A DNA stretch of 64,000 nucleotides from Artocarpus heterophyllus. Its lineage: Eukaryota; Streptophyta; Magnoliopsida; Rosales; Moraceae. The DNA lies in the NCBI GenBank assembly GCA_025403435.1, contig CM046350.1, positions 23,623,661 through 23,687,660 on the forward strand, read 5' to 3'. Position 1 is the stretch's first letter. Every line of letters starts with the position of its first letter. This document shows, one piece after another, positions 35,025 to 45,100 of this stretch. Under the pieces are notes generated by a model. It did no database searches, had not been told where the DNA came from, and was given only the letters and a program-made list of their open reading frames with translations. The position numbers and the translations under genes are program-made.

Positions 35025-36496
35025 GAGCTTGTGGATCTTCCCGAAGGGGTATAGGGTGTAAGTGGATCTGCAAGAGGAAAAGAGGAGTGAATGGAAAGGT
35101 TGAAACCTTTAACGCTAGACTGGTAGCTAAGGGTTATATGCAAAAGGAAGGAATAGATTATGAGGAAACCTTTTCGCCTGTAGCCATGCTTAAGTCCATC
35201 CGGATTCTCTTGTCCATAGCTGCCGCTCTCGACTATGAGATTTGGTAGATGGATGTCAAGATGGCTTTTCTGAATGGCTATCTTGATGAGTCCATTTATA
35301 TGAAACAACCAGACGGGTTCAAGGTCGCGGGTCAAGAGGGTAAGGTTTGTAAGCTGCTAAAGTCTATTTATGGACTTAAGCAGGCTTCTCGTTCTTGGAA
35401 CATAAGATTTGATCAAGTGATCAAGACTTATGGGTTCTCATAAAATGTGGATGAACCATGTGTTTACAAACACATTAAGGATGGGAAGGTGGTTTTTCTA
35501 CTGCTCTATGTAGATGACATTCTGCTAATTGGCAATGACGTTGGGGCGTTGTCATCGGTCAAATTATGGTTGACCAAGCAGTTTGACATGAAGGACTTAG
35601 GTGAGGCTAATTTTGTTCTCGGTATCCAGATCTTTCAGGATAGGAAGAACAAAATGATAGCTTTGTCTCAGGCCGACTACATAGATAAAATTCTCAGGAG
35701 GTTTGCAATGCAGGATTCTAAGAAAGGTGGGCAACCATCTAGGTCTGGAATTACTCTTTCTAAGAAAGACTCTTCAAAGTCTTATGAAGAAAGAGAATAC
35801 ATGAAGAAGGTGCCTTATGCTTCGGCAGTGGGTAGTCTCATGTATGCCATGCTTTGCACTCGACCGGATATTAGCTATGCGGTCGGGATTGTAAGTCGAT
35901 TTCAGGCAGATCCAGGACCGAACCATTGGGTTGCGGTAAAGCATATTTTCAAGTACCTGAGAAGGACTCGAGGGTATATGCTTTTGTATTTGGGTGAGGA
36001 TTTAACTCCTCTAGGATACACTGATTCGGATTTTCAATCTTGTCTGGATTCTATGAAATCGACTTCGGGGTTTGTGTTTACTCTGGGTGGCGGTGCCATC
36101 AGTTGGAGAAGTGCAAAGCAAGATTGCACTTCGGATTCAACGATGGAGGCCGAGTATGTGGCGGCTAGTGATGCTTCGAAAGAAGCAGTGTGGCTCTGCG
36201 AGTTCCTTGGGGATCTTGAGGTAGTTCCTGGTATGGATAAAGCGGTATCACTATATTGTGATAGTAGTGCGGCGGTAGCTAATGCTAAGGAACCAAGATT
36301 TCACAAGAAGAGTAAGCATATTGATCGGAAGTATCATGTGATAAAGGACTTCGTTGAGGGCGGGCATGTCACGGTGTGCAAAATCGCGTCAGAAAATAAT
36401 TTAGCTGATCCATTTATGAAGACACTTACTGGGAGAGTCTTCGAGAGGCATGTGGAAGCTATGGGGATGCAAAATTTGCTTTATTTACTCACTTAG
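35025..36496 (+). pseudogene. Copia B reverse transcriptase and RNase H
   Basis: The reverse transcriptase start (GCKWICKRKRG-like, [25 protein letters not shown]) is interrupted by stops near 35023 and at 35249 (TAG where Q is expected in IW-MDVKMAFLNG). The YVDD active site is at 35507-35518. From 35447 a 349-codon frame runs through the palm, the ALCTRPDISYAVG signature and RNase H (DSDFQSCLDSMKST, MEAEYVAASDASKEAVWL, YCDSSAAVANAKEP) to the TAG before the purine tract. Several stops fit Q or W codons altered by C-to-T or G-to-A changes. Confidence 0.94.
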
Positions 36497-36500
36497 TGCA

Positions 36501-36510
36501 AGTGGGAGAT
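36501..36510 (+). other. Polypurine tract of copia element B
   Basis: AGTGGGAGAT directly precedes the 3' LTR start TGTTAG at 36511; identical to the tract in element A. Confidence 0.85.
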
Positions 36511-38514
36511 TGTTAGACATGTATGCCTAAGGAGTAAAAATGTAATACGCTTTTGGAGATATTTTTATCAGTAAAGAATTTATTCATTTATATATACCAA
36601 ATCTTATCCTCTTTACATTCATATTTGTTGAATGTATGATAAGCAAACAGTAGTCTGAGACTGTCAGTCTAAACCTTAAGAATTGAGCATATGATGGACT
36701 GATTATGCGGAAGACACGATTCTTAAGGTGACGGTCTAAAACATATGATCCGCAATCAAGGGAATAAAGTTGGGCGCTTTATTCATGTAAAGATTGTTAT
36801 GTTGTCTATATCCCTTTTGGGAGATGGTTTGTCTTGGCCATCGGAGTTGGACTGCGTGAATAGAAACATTGGCACGTTGTCATAGGTGATGATGTGTTGG
36901 ATCGGGATATAAAGTGAATTGATTTGGATTAATAATTCTGTCTTGGTAAATTGATTCACTTTAGACAGTCATTTGTATTGTATCTTAATCTTGAGATGAA
37001 TAGTGGGCCCGTTGTCTCGACTTGTGTCTTTTGATGTGCCAAAGGGTGACTCCCACATCTCAATAGTGGTATGCATACCGGCACGTTGGAGGCATGACTC
37101 TTGATAGCGTAGACTTGTTATTCATAGATATGGAATTCATAGCTCCTCTTTAGGAGTAATAATATCCTCTTATATGCGTTGTCCTGTAATTGAAAAACTG
37201 GAGCGCTTAACCATTTGGATACATAGGTGTAACCGAATGGTATACTATCTTTGGATGATAAGTTTTCTAATGATGAGACAATGGAACGTAAGATAAAAAT
37301 AATCGGGAAGGTAAGACAGAACTTGTCCTTAAGCCGATTATGGATGATCATATGGGGATGCGATACACTATGATATGTCATGGAGACTTAGCTACACGAG
37401 CTTCGTAATTCTATAAAGTTCGAGAGTGTAGCTCCAAGCTTTTAGTGGAGTAGCGTTGGAGTTGAAAATTGTGAAATGTATATCTGGGATATTAGGTTTC
37501 ATAATTATCATGAGCTTAAACTTTATAGGTCCATTTTGGTCCCCTTTGCTAGCTCACAAAATCCTGTAACGACACGGCGTGCTTTTTCAATAATTGGTGA
37601 CTTATGTCGGATTTATCAGATTGGTTTAAAATTTGTAAGAATCAAATAATTCATGTCTGTTTATCGGTTAAATTAATTTTATAAGAAATTGTTCAAGATA
37701 AACTTGTTGAATTATTGCGATAAGATAATTCTTGTCTGTTTATCGGTTGTTTTAATTTTGGACAAATTAGAACAAGATAAACTTGTAGAATTATTGTGAA
37801 TTGATTTATTTTCTTAGAGATTATCTTGATAAAGTTTGTTTTGATCAGATAACTTCTCTATTGGGTTATTTGAATCAAAACTAAGACTTTATCCTTTAGA
37901 ATCTTGGGTGGAAAATAAAAGATTCACGGAGATTTTTTCTCTGGAGTTCAGCCTGCCGGATGACGTGTTCGGCCTGCCGAACTGGCCTGTTCGGCCTGCC
38001 GATCAGCGGAAGATAAGATTAGGCGTTTTCACGCGGATCTTATCAGATATTGATCCGAACTTGATTCTGTTTCGAGTTTTTGAGACCTAATTTGATATGG
38101 ACTGACCCTAGGACCAATAGCTATATAAAGGGAGTGAGTCTTATGATTTACAGAGACCAGTTGAGAGATTAAGAGTGATACTCTTCTAGTGAGCATCTGA
38201 AAACTCCCTGAGAGCTTTTGTTCACAAATCATGAACACTAGCTTTAGGTTCTCTCTATTGGTTGGAAGGAGAGTTACCGGTGGAAAAGCTGTACACCCAC
38301 ACTCACTCCGGTTGTGGATAGAGAATAGCAAAGAAGACCAATTGGTTGTGGCTCTTCTGAAACGTTACTTCTCTACACAGGTTGCGGAGGTTCTTCGGCA
38401 CACTGAGGTTAGTAAGATCTGTCTAATTTATACATATAACATGTCAAACTTGTGTTTTGGAAATTACTCTGATGAAAAATTTTAAAAATTCCACTGCGCA
38501 CTTTGTTTCCAACA
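36511..38514 (+). repeat. 3' LTR of copia element B
   Basis: 2004 bp, TG..CA ends. Aligns end to end with the 5' LTR. It lacks one ~21-base TTCGGCCTGCCGATCATAAT-type unit near 38008 and about 6 bases near 38292, among other small differences. TATA box at 38122-38129. Confidence 0.95.
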
Positions 38515-38720
38515 CGACGAACAACAAATGGCCAAGAAATACTATATTTACATGAAAACATAGCATTTCCATGTAAATGCAAAAGTTAACTGGCAAAGTC
38601 ACTGGACTTTACTTGCACCAATGTCGTCGTTAGCGACTGAGAAATACTATATTTCTTAGTTAATATTATATTTATTAGTAAATATTTACCAGCAACGATG
38701 TTGAACATTAGCAATACTTG
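38515..38720. repeat. Degenerate minisatellite, right part
   Basis: Two further copies of the AT-rich unit seen at 28340-28840 (AAATACTATATTTACATG..CATTTCCATGTAAATGC, then a weaker copy) with GGCAAAGTC-type spacers. Joined to the left part across the CGACG target duplication. Confidence 0.75.
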
Positions 38721-39550
38721 TGACATCATTGGTGGCCAAGAAGTACAACAAAAAATAAGAGAAAAACACCCCAAAAAAATTCAACAAAAACAACCACCAA
38801 ACACCAAAAAAAAAATACAAATAAAAAAAAAAAAAAAACAAGTTTCTTCTTCTTATACTTTTTCCTCAAGATTTTTTGCCAAAGGAAAAAAAATTATTTA
38901 TTGGTTTTCCATTTTCGTTGTTAGTCTTTCTGTTCTCCGTTAGACCTGTGTTTTGGTGGCCAACTCTATCTGGCCAAGATCACAAACAGCCACCTTTATC
39001 TGCCAGATATCAGGAACAGAAGAGATCTTGTGATCGCATTGTATCGTAGATTACATAACTCTTACCTCAACCACAGTCGCCTCCATCAGCTCGCGACCAA
39101 CGATTTTGTTGTGCAACTATTTTTGACGTGAATGGAGATGACGACTAGGATTGATGACAAAGAAGATGATTTTGTGTGATCTCCTCGTCCTGAACTTTGA
39201 TACATGCAGATATGATCTCCTCGTTGTGAGCTTCGTGCAGATCTGAGCGACTCCGTCTTCGTTGGGTGGGAAAAACAAAAGAAAAAAGGAGAGAGAGCAT
39301 AAAACACAGACTGGATCAGTAGGGAAAGGGAAACTGAGGCTGGAGAAGGTAGAGAAAGAGGGAAACTGAGGCCGGAGGAGGGAAGAGAGAGAGAGAAATG
39401 GAGGTTGAATAAGGAAAGAGAGGGAAACGGAGGCTAGAGGAGGAGAGAGAGGGAGGCCGGAGGAGGAGAGAAAGAGATAGGAAAGAAAGAGAAACACAGA
39501 GAGAGAGGAAGAAGGAAGGCAAAAAAAAAAATCTGATCTAATTGTTAGAA
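38721..39550. repeat. A-rich and purine-rich low-complexity DNA
   Basis: 38750-38840 is A-rich; 39265-39530 is almost pure purine (GAGAGAGGGAAACGGAGGC-like repeats). Frames found here on the minus strand (serine/proline/leucine-rich) are composition artefacts. 38940-39260 holds some ordinary sequence that I do not recognise. The block lies just inside the right inverted end of the Mutator-like candidate. Confidence 0.6.
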
Positions 39551-39680
39551 GGTATATTTGGGTTTTTAATTGCCGGCAAATACTTATTTATTTAAATTTT
39601 CTATTTGCTTCACTTTTTAAAAACATATGATATTATTCACTAATAAACAAATAAAATCTATTATTTGGTATAATTTCTTG

Positions 39681-42229
39681 AATTTTTTATTACAAAAAGA
39701 TCCTACATAAAATGATAGGGAAAACAATTATGATAAACTTGATTAAATATTAAATTTTATTATTAAAAGGAAACTAATGTTAGTTTTTTTTCTCTCTACA
39801 TACCCCACATGTCATATCCCCAAATTATAAATTATTGCTACTTTGAAGTTTATAACAAAACCCTAACTTTGAATTTATTTGTTATTTGTTGTATGATGAT
39901 TCTTCTTTTGCCTTCTTTTATGTTTTGTATTTATTTTGTTTGCTAGTCATTTCAATTTTTTTAAGGCTATTCATTTTCTTATTTTTTTCGTTTCATTTTT
40001 CTTTTTACCTTTGCTTATATGTTGTTTTACCCTTTTTTTTTTTTTGCCATTTTGTCTTTCTTGATCATATCTTAGCTGATATAATAATTTTATTATCATT
40101 TATTGTTTTATTTATTTCTTTATCTTTTTTGAGTTTGTTTTGCTTTCTATTTTTCTTGAATTATTTATTTTTTCTTTATATTAAGTAAATCTCTCAAAAA
40201 TTTTTTTTGTTAAAAGTTATTATAAATTTTCTTTATGTATGAATAAGGCCTCATGTCTAAAATAAGACAGAGAGAGAAATGATAATTTAAAGTGAAATGA
40301 TGGGCGTGACAAAGAAAAAAAAAAGTCAGGAATTAATAATTTTATAGAAATAATTAGGGTAATTTTCGGATCCTAAGAGTGTGTAGAAAGTAAATTTAAT
40401 CATTTCAAAATTATATAGGTGTGTATATTTAAGAAAAGGTGTGAAGAGTAAAAAAGAGATGTGTGAGTAAGACTTTCGCCTCTGTGTCAACTTATTCTTA
40501 TTCAAAACTTACTTCTTTTAAGTTGGCATGATCTATGGGTTCAATTTTTGAAACAATAATTAAGAAAAAGGTGTTTTAACCTATCAAACATTGAAAAATC
40601 GTTAAAACTCTATAGGTATAATAAGGATGTTTGAAAAAGTGGTTTAAACGCTAAAATTCTAACCACAAACAATGTAAAGCACTCATATACTATAATGTAA
40701 AGTAAAAAATATATGACAAAAAAATCTTTCACATACTATAATATGCAGTTCAAAATGTTGTGGTTTGAACTGTTCTACTAAACACCCTAATAAAACTAAC
40801 ATTTATTTATTTTTAACTTTTTGACCGATTAAATAGTGGAAGAACCTGCGCTAGATTTGTTATTTAACCTACCCGTTTTAAAGCAAAGGTAACTAATCAC
40901 ATATGTTATCGGTTATCAATATCTGACTGTAATTTTAAATTGATGATCTTAAAAATGAGGTTATATATGGCAGCTTCCGACATGATTTAATTAGCACTAA
41001 AACTATTAAAAGAATAAGAGAATATTATATCAACTGGTCTAAAAAAGAGAAGCATACTCCATCCCAAAAAAAAAACAAAAGAAAAAAAAGGGGGCAAAGG
41101 GGTTTCGGCTTGAGCATTTGAGAAGTGACGCAGAGTCGGAAGGTGAAGCAGAGTTGGAAGCCGCGCCATCTGAGGAGGTGCAGCTCCTGCTGCCGAGACC
41201 GCTTTGAGTCTCTCAAACCGTTTCCTCCAAGGCAAGCAAACGCAATAATTGCCTTGCGTATACATTAATATATATGTACACAAACGTATTTAAAATAAAT
41301 TATTTTTATAACTAAATTATCTATGTAAGTCCTAAGACGAATCTGTTAAAATTGTATAATTAAACACACCAATAGTGATAGAAATAAATTTCATTGATAA
41401 ATTAGTCTCTGACAAGAATAATACAGAAATAATCACAAATATAAATATAAATAGATAAACATGACGTGATTATTTAATATAGACAAAAACTCAATTCAGA
41501 AAAAAATCACAGATATTAAACACTATAGCTTGAAAGATAGGACTTTTATTACTTTGATTGACTGTTACAATAAAATTAGAATTGTAAGTGTCCTAACACT
41601 TCGTCAATCCTAAACTCACTAGTCTCGCCCTTTCTATAAGCCCTAGCTTGTACGGCTTGTCTTTGGTCTAACTAATATACTTCAAGAACAACCACTTGCT
41701 TTTGGTCTAACTAACCTACTCCAAGTGAATGATTTATCTAAATTGATATTTAACAAGGTCTAAGAGACAATGGTTAAGCCCACGAATGCTTTTGTTTTCT
41801 CTCACATTTGTTAAAAGGAAACACTTAACAATTACACACAAAAAAAAATACAAAAGTGTCTTCTAGAGACTCCTTGAGCCTAAGAGTCTATTCATAGCGC
41901 ATGTCCTCTGCAATCAATCTGGATATGCATCCTCCTTGAAGTCCTCGAATAAGCCATTAATTTTTACAGTTGACTGTTTTCGTGGTTGCTAGCTACCCAA
42001 TGCAATCTTATTGTGACAGACGTGATAAATACGGTAAGTATGCACACAAACTGCAGCCAAAGAAAGAAAACTGTGAATCTCTTCATGTTTTATCAAATTA
42101 ATTTGAAAGGAGTAGCATACTACATTTCAAAAATGATTCACACTAATATAAATCAAGTCCAATATAAGATGAATCAAGAGAGTTCCCTTGAAAAGATTCG
42201 ACTTTTAAAATATGAGAGAGTTTCCTTAA
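39681..42229. other. Intergenic DNA, no gene recognised
   Basis: AT-rich with a T-rich stretch at 39886-40190 whose phenylalanine/leucine-rich frame is a composition artefact. 40987-41283 has a minus-strand frame without recognised domain. I see no splice pattern, RNA gene or transposon end with confidence. Confidence 0.4.
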
Positions 42230-42279
42230 TAAGCCAAATAATAGTCCATCTTTATAATCAGAGGCTATTATTTGGCTTA
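42230..42279. repeat. Perfect 15-bp inverted repeat (hairpin)
   Basis: TAAGCCAAATAATAG at 42230-42244 and its exact complement at 42265-42279, with a 20-base loop. An imperfect extension of the stem outward is possible. Could be a small transposon core or a chance structure. Confidence 0.7.
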
Positions 42280-42660
42280 TAATAGCATCTGATTGCAGTT
42301 GTCCTTTTTCCTATTGTGAGGATTTGAGCCTCTGTCGTTTCTTTCTTTATCCTTCGTTCTCGAAACAATCAAACAAAAAATTAAAAAAAAAAAAAATCCG
42401 ACGTTTCTTTTAAGGCATGTTGCATATACCAGCTGTCGTTCTTTTAATGATCTTCAGGTGACCGATATAGTACGGTAATAATCTTATGTTTCTATTTGTC
42501 TTATTTTAGTTTCTAGTTTTGTTGAGGAAATATCATATTTCAATTTTAGCTTTTCATATAAATATAAATTTTTTGCTGATCTATTAATCTTTAATTTACT
42601 GTTTAGAACATTCATCACATTATGATAGATCATTAAATTTTATATTTTAATTCTATGTAG

Positions 42661-44940
42661 ATGGAGAAGTATTTCAAACAAAATTAGTCACCTACTCCTA
42701 TAGAAAAAAATGATAATAGTGCAAAATCAAGTAGAGAGGAATTTGACAATTTGAAGGTTCCGATAGATCCTAGACTAAGGATCCTAGTATTGGATTATAA
42801 TACAAATATTTGAGATGAAGTTCGAAGATATTGCTTGCTAAAGGGTCCTTGCCAGCCTAAGATACATAATTTTTCCTACACAAAATTTGGGCAAAAATTA
42901 AGGCGTTTTGTCCCCGATTCGTTTAGTGATTGTCATAATTCATTAGCATATAGCATAACAAAAGATGTATTTTGTCTTTGTTGTTATCTCTTCAAACCAA
43001 ACACTAGGGAACAAGCAGGTGGTGATTGTTTTGTTGGCGAAGAGTTCTCAAATTGGAAGAAAAAAGATAGATTTTAAACACACGTTGGAGGTCCTAATAG
43101 TGTTTACGACCAAGCTAGAAGCAAGTGTGAAGCTTTTTTGAATAAAAACATATCCAAGATGCTTTAGACAAGCAAACAAATTAAGCTTGAAACGAATATT
43201 GGTTGCACCTGAATGCATTAGTTGATTGTGTACGGTTTCTTTTACAATAAGGGCATGTATTTCGTGGTGATAACGAATCCGAGGATTTAAGAAATCAAGG
43301 TAAGTTTCTTGAACTTTTGAAGTTTCTTAGTGATCCCTAATAAATAATGCTATATCCCTAAAAAATAATGCTATACAATCTTGCATTGAAGAATGCACTT
43401 GAAAACCTCAATTTGTATCATCTATGATTCAAAAAGATATTGTGAATGCTGCTGCTGTTGAAACCATTAATGTCATCACGAAAAACATAGGTGATTCTTT
43501 ATTTTCCATTATAGTTGATGAATGTCGTGATATCTTAATGAAAGAGGTGGCAATTGTGTTATATTTTATGGATAAGAATGGTTGAATAGTTGAATGCTTT
43601 GTCGGTATTGAACATGTTACAAGTACAGCAACTCTATCGCTTAAAACTACAATTGATGCTTTCTTTTCTAGACATAGACTAAGCATATCAAGATTACGAG
43701 GACAGAGTTATGATGGGGCTAGCAACACGCGAGGAGAATTCAACAGTTTAAAAACACTTCTTTTGAAGGAGAACCCATATGCATATTACAGTCATTGTTT
43801 TGCTCATCAACTTCAACTTGCTCTTGTTGCTACACTTTTTTTTCACAATAACTAGTATGATGAATGTTGCTGGAGCTTCTTCTAAATGGTGCGATATTCT
43901 TCATTACATACAAGCAACTAAAATCTCTAAAGCATTCAATAGTGTTGAACTTTCTAGTGGAAGAGGCTTAAATCAAGATATAACTCTTAAATGTACAGCT
44001 GATACATGCTGGAGCTCACATTACGAATCTTTAATCAATTTGATTGCCATGTTCTCATCTACAGTTGATCTTGAAACAATTGTAGAGGAAGGGTTGAGTT
44101 CTATGAAAAAATTTGAAGCAAATAATTTGTTGGGATTGATGTAATCATTTGACTTTGTATTTACTCTACATTTGATGAAATCAATATTAGAGATTACAAA
44201 TGACTTGTAAAAGGCATTGCAGAAGAAGGATCAAGATATTGTTAATGCCATGGATTTGGTGAAATCATGTAAGCAAAAGTTGCAGATCATGAGAAATGAA
44301 GAATGAGATTCTTTCTTTCATAAAGTTTCTTCCTCTTATGAAAATCACAACATTAATGTTTCAAATATAAACGATAAGTTTGTAGCTTGAGGAAGATCAC
44401 GTCGTAAAACTGAAGAAGTTAAAAATTTACATTTTCGTGTTGATTTATTCTATTCTGTTATTGACATGCAACTACAAGAGTTGATTGATCATTTCAGTGA
44501 GACAAATACTGACTTGCTGCTTTGTGTTGCATGTTTGTGTCCAAATAATTCCTTCTCCTTTTGACAAACAAAAATTAATCCACTTTGCTAAATTTTATCC
44601 TCAAGATTTTTCAGCAGTAGAGCTTATGGCACTTGGTGATCAACTTCAAACTTATACTCTCGATGTGCATGATAACGAGAAGTTTAAAGAACTAAAAGGC
44701 ATTGGAGATTTTGCATTGAAGATGGTTGAGACAAAATAAAATATGCACACTAGTTTATTTACTTGTTACACTTGCATTAATTCTTCCAGTTGCTACTGCT
44801 ACAGTTAAAAGAGTATTTTCTATAATGAATATCATGCAGAATCGTTTACGAAATAGAATGAGGGATAATGGATGAATGATAGTTTGGTTACGTACATTTA
44901 GAAAGATATTTTTTTATAGCATTAGTAACGAAGATATTAT
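42661..44940 (+). pseudogene. hAT transposase-like pseudogene (zinc finger MYM-type 1 / DUF4371 class)
   Basis: Starting at ATG 42661 (MEKYFKQN, then a stop), broken frames give the TTF-type zinc finger region (FSDCHNSLAYSITKDVFCLCCYLFKP), a DUF4371-like part (VDECRDI.. near 43520, then GASNTRGEF near 43720), and the hAT C-terminal dimerisation region near 44765 (LPVATATVKRVFSIMNI, NRLRNRM). In living hAT elements this enzyme cuts and pastes DNA; related host genes exist. Many stops and shifts make this copy dead. Order and motifs follow the usual ~750-aa plant protein. Confidence 0.8.
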
Positions 44941-45082
44941 GCAATGATATCAAAAGATGAAAACCTGTCGAGAACAATTGTAATGCATTACTTGTTCAAT
45001 AAAATTTTATTAAAATAATGGTACAAATTTTACGGTATTAGTTATATAAATATTGTCTTTATTTATGCCCTCTGAATTGAAA

Positions 45083-45100
45083 GTCTAGCTCCATCCCTAG
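45083..45100 (+). mobile_element. Probable right end of the hAT element
   Basis: GTCTAGCTCCATCCCTAG; its complement CTAGGGATGGAGCTAGAC resembles the CAGTGGCGGAGCTAGAC end common to plant hAT elements of this class, preceded by CCCTCTGAATTGAAA as usual. I could not find the matching left end upstream of 42661. Confidence 0.5.

Larger units (their letters stand above)
28846..38514 (+). mobile_element. Complete Ty1/copia retrotransposon B
   Basis: 9669 bp bounded by 5-bp target duplications CGACG (28841-28845 and 38515-38519). LTRs of 2034 and 2004 bp start TGTTAGACATGTATGCC and end TTTCCAACA. In order: primer binding site, leader, gag, protease, integrase, reverse transcriptase, RNase H and a purine tract. 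Integrase precedes reverse transcriptase, so it is copia. Nonsense codons and small frameshifts disable the polyprotein, but all enzyme motifs remain readable. It sits inside a minisatellite within a candidate Mutator-like element and is the better copy of the family shared with element A. Confidence 0.96.
28140..39680. mobile_element. Candidate Mutator-like element with ~135-bp inverted ends, carrying copia B
   Basis: 28140-28278 and 39551-39680 are imperfect inverted repeats: both contain ACCAAATA, TTAGT, GATATCATATGTTTT or its near match, GCAAATAG and AAAAACCCAAA-TACC in the same order. Without the nested copia element the unit is about 1.87 kb, with no transposase frame; it holds a minisatellite and purine-rich DNA. 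Long inverted ends and the GG-AAA-CCAAATAGCA start resemble plant Mutator-like elements, but I could not find a convincing 9-bp target duplication, so the class is tentative. Confidence 0.5.

Noticed and set aside
39117..39522. Overlapping minus-strand frames of up to 126 codons rich in Ser, Leu, Pro and Phe
   Set aside because: Translation of a nearly pure purine/pyrimidine repeat.
39886..40188. 100-codon Phe/Leu-rich plus-strand frame resembling a membrane protein
   Set aside because: T-rich low-complexity DNA; no partner exon or promoter.
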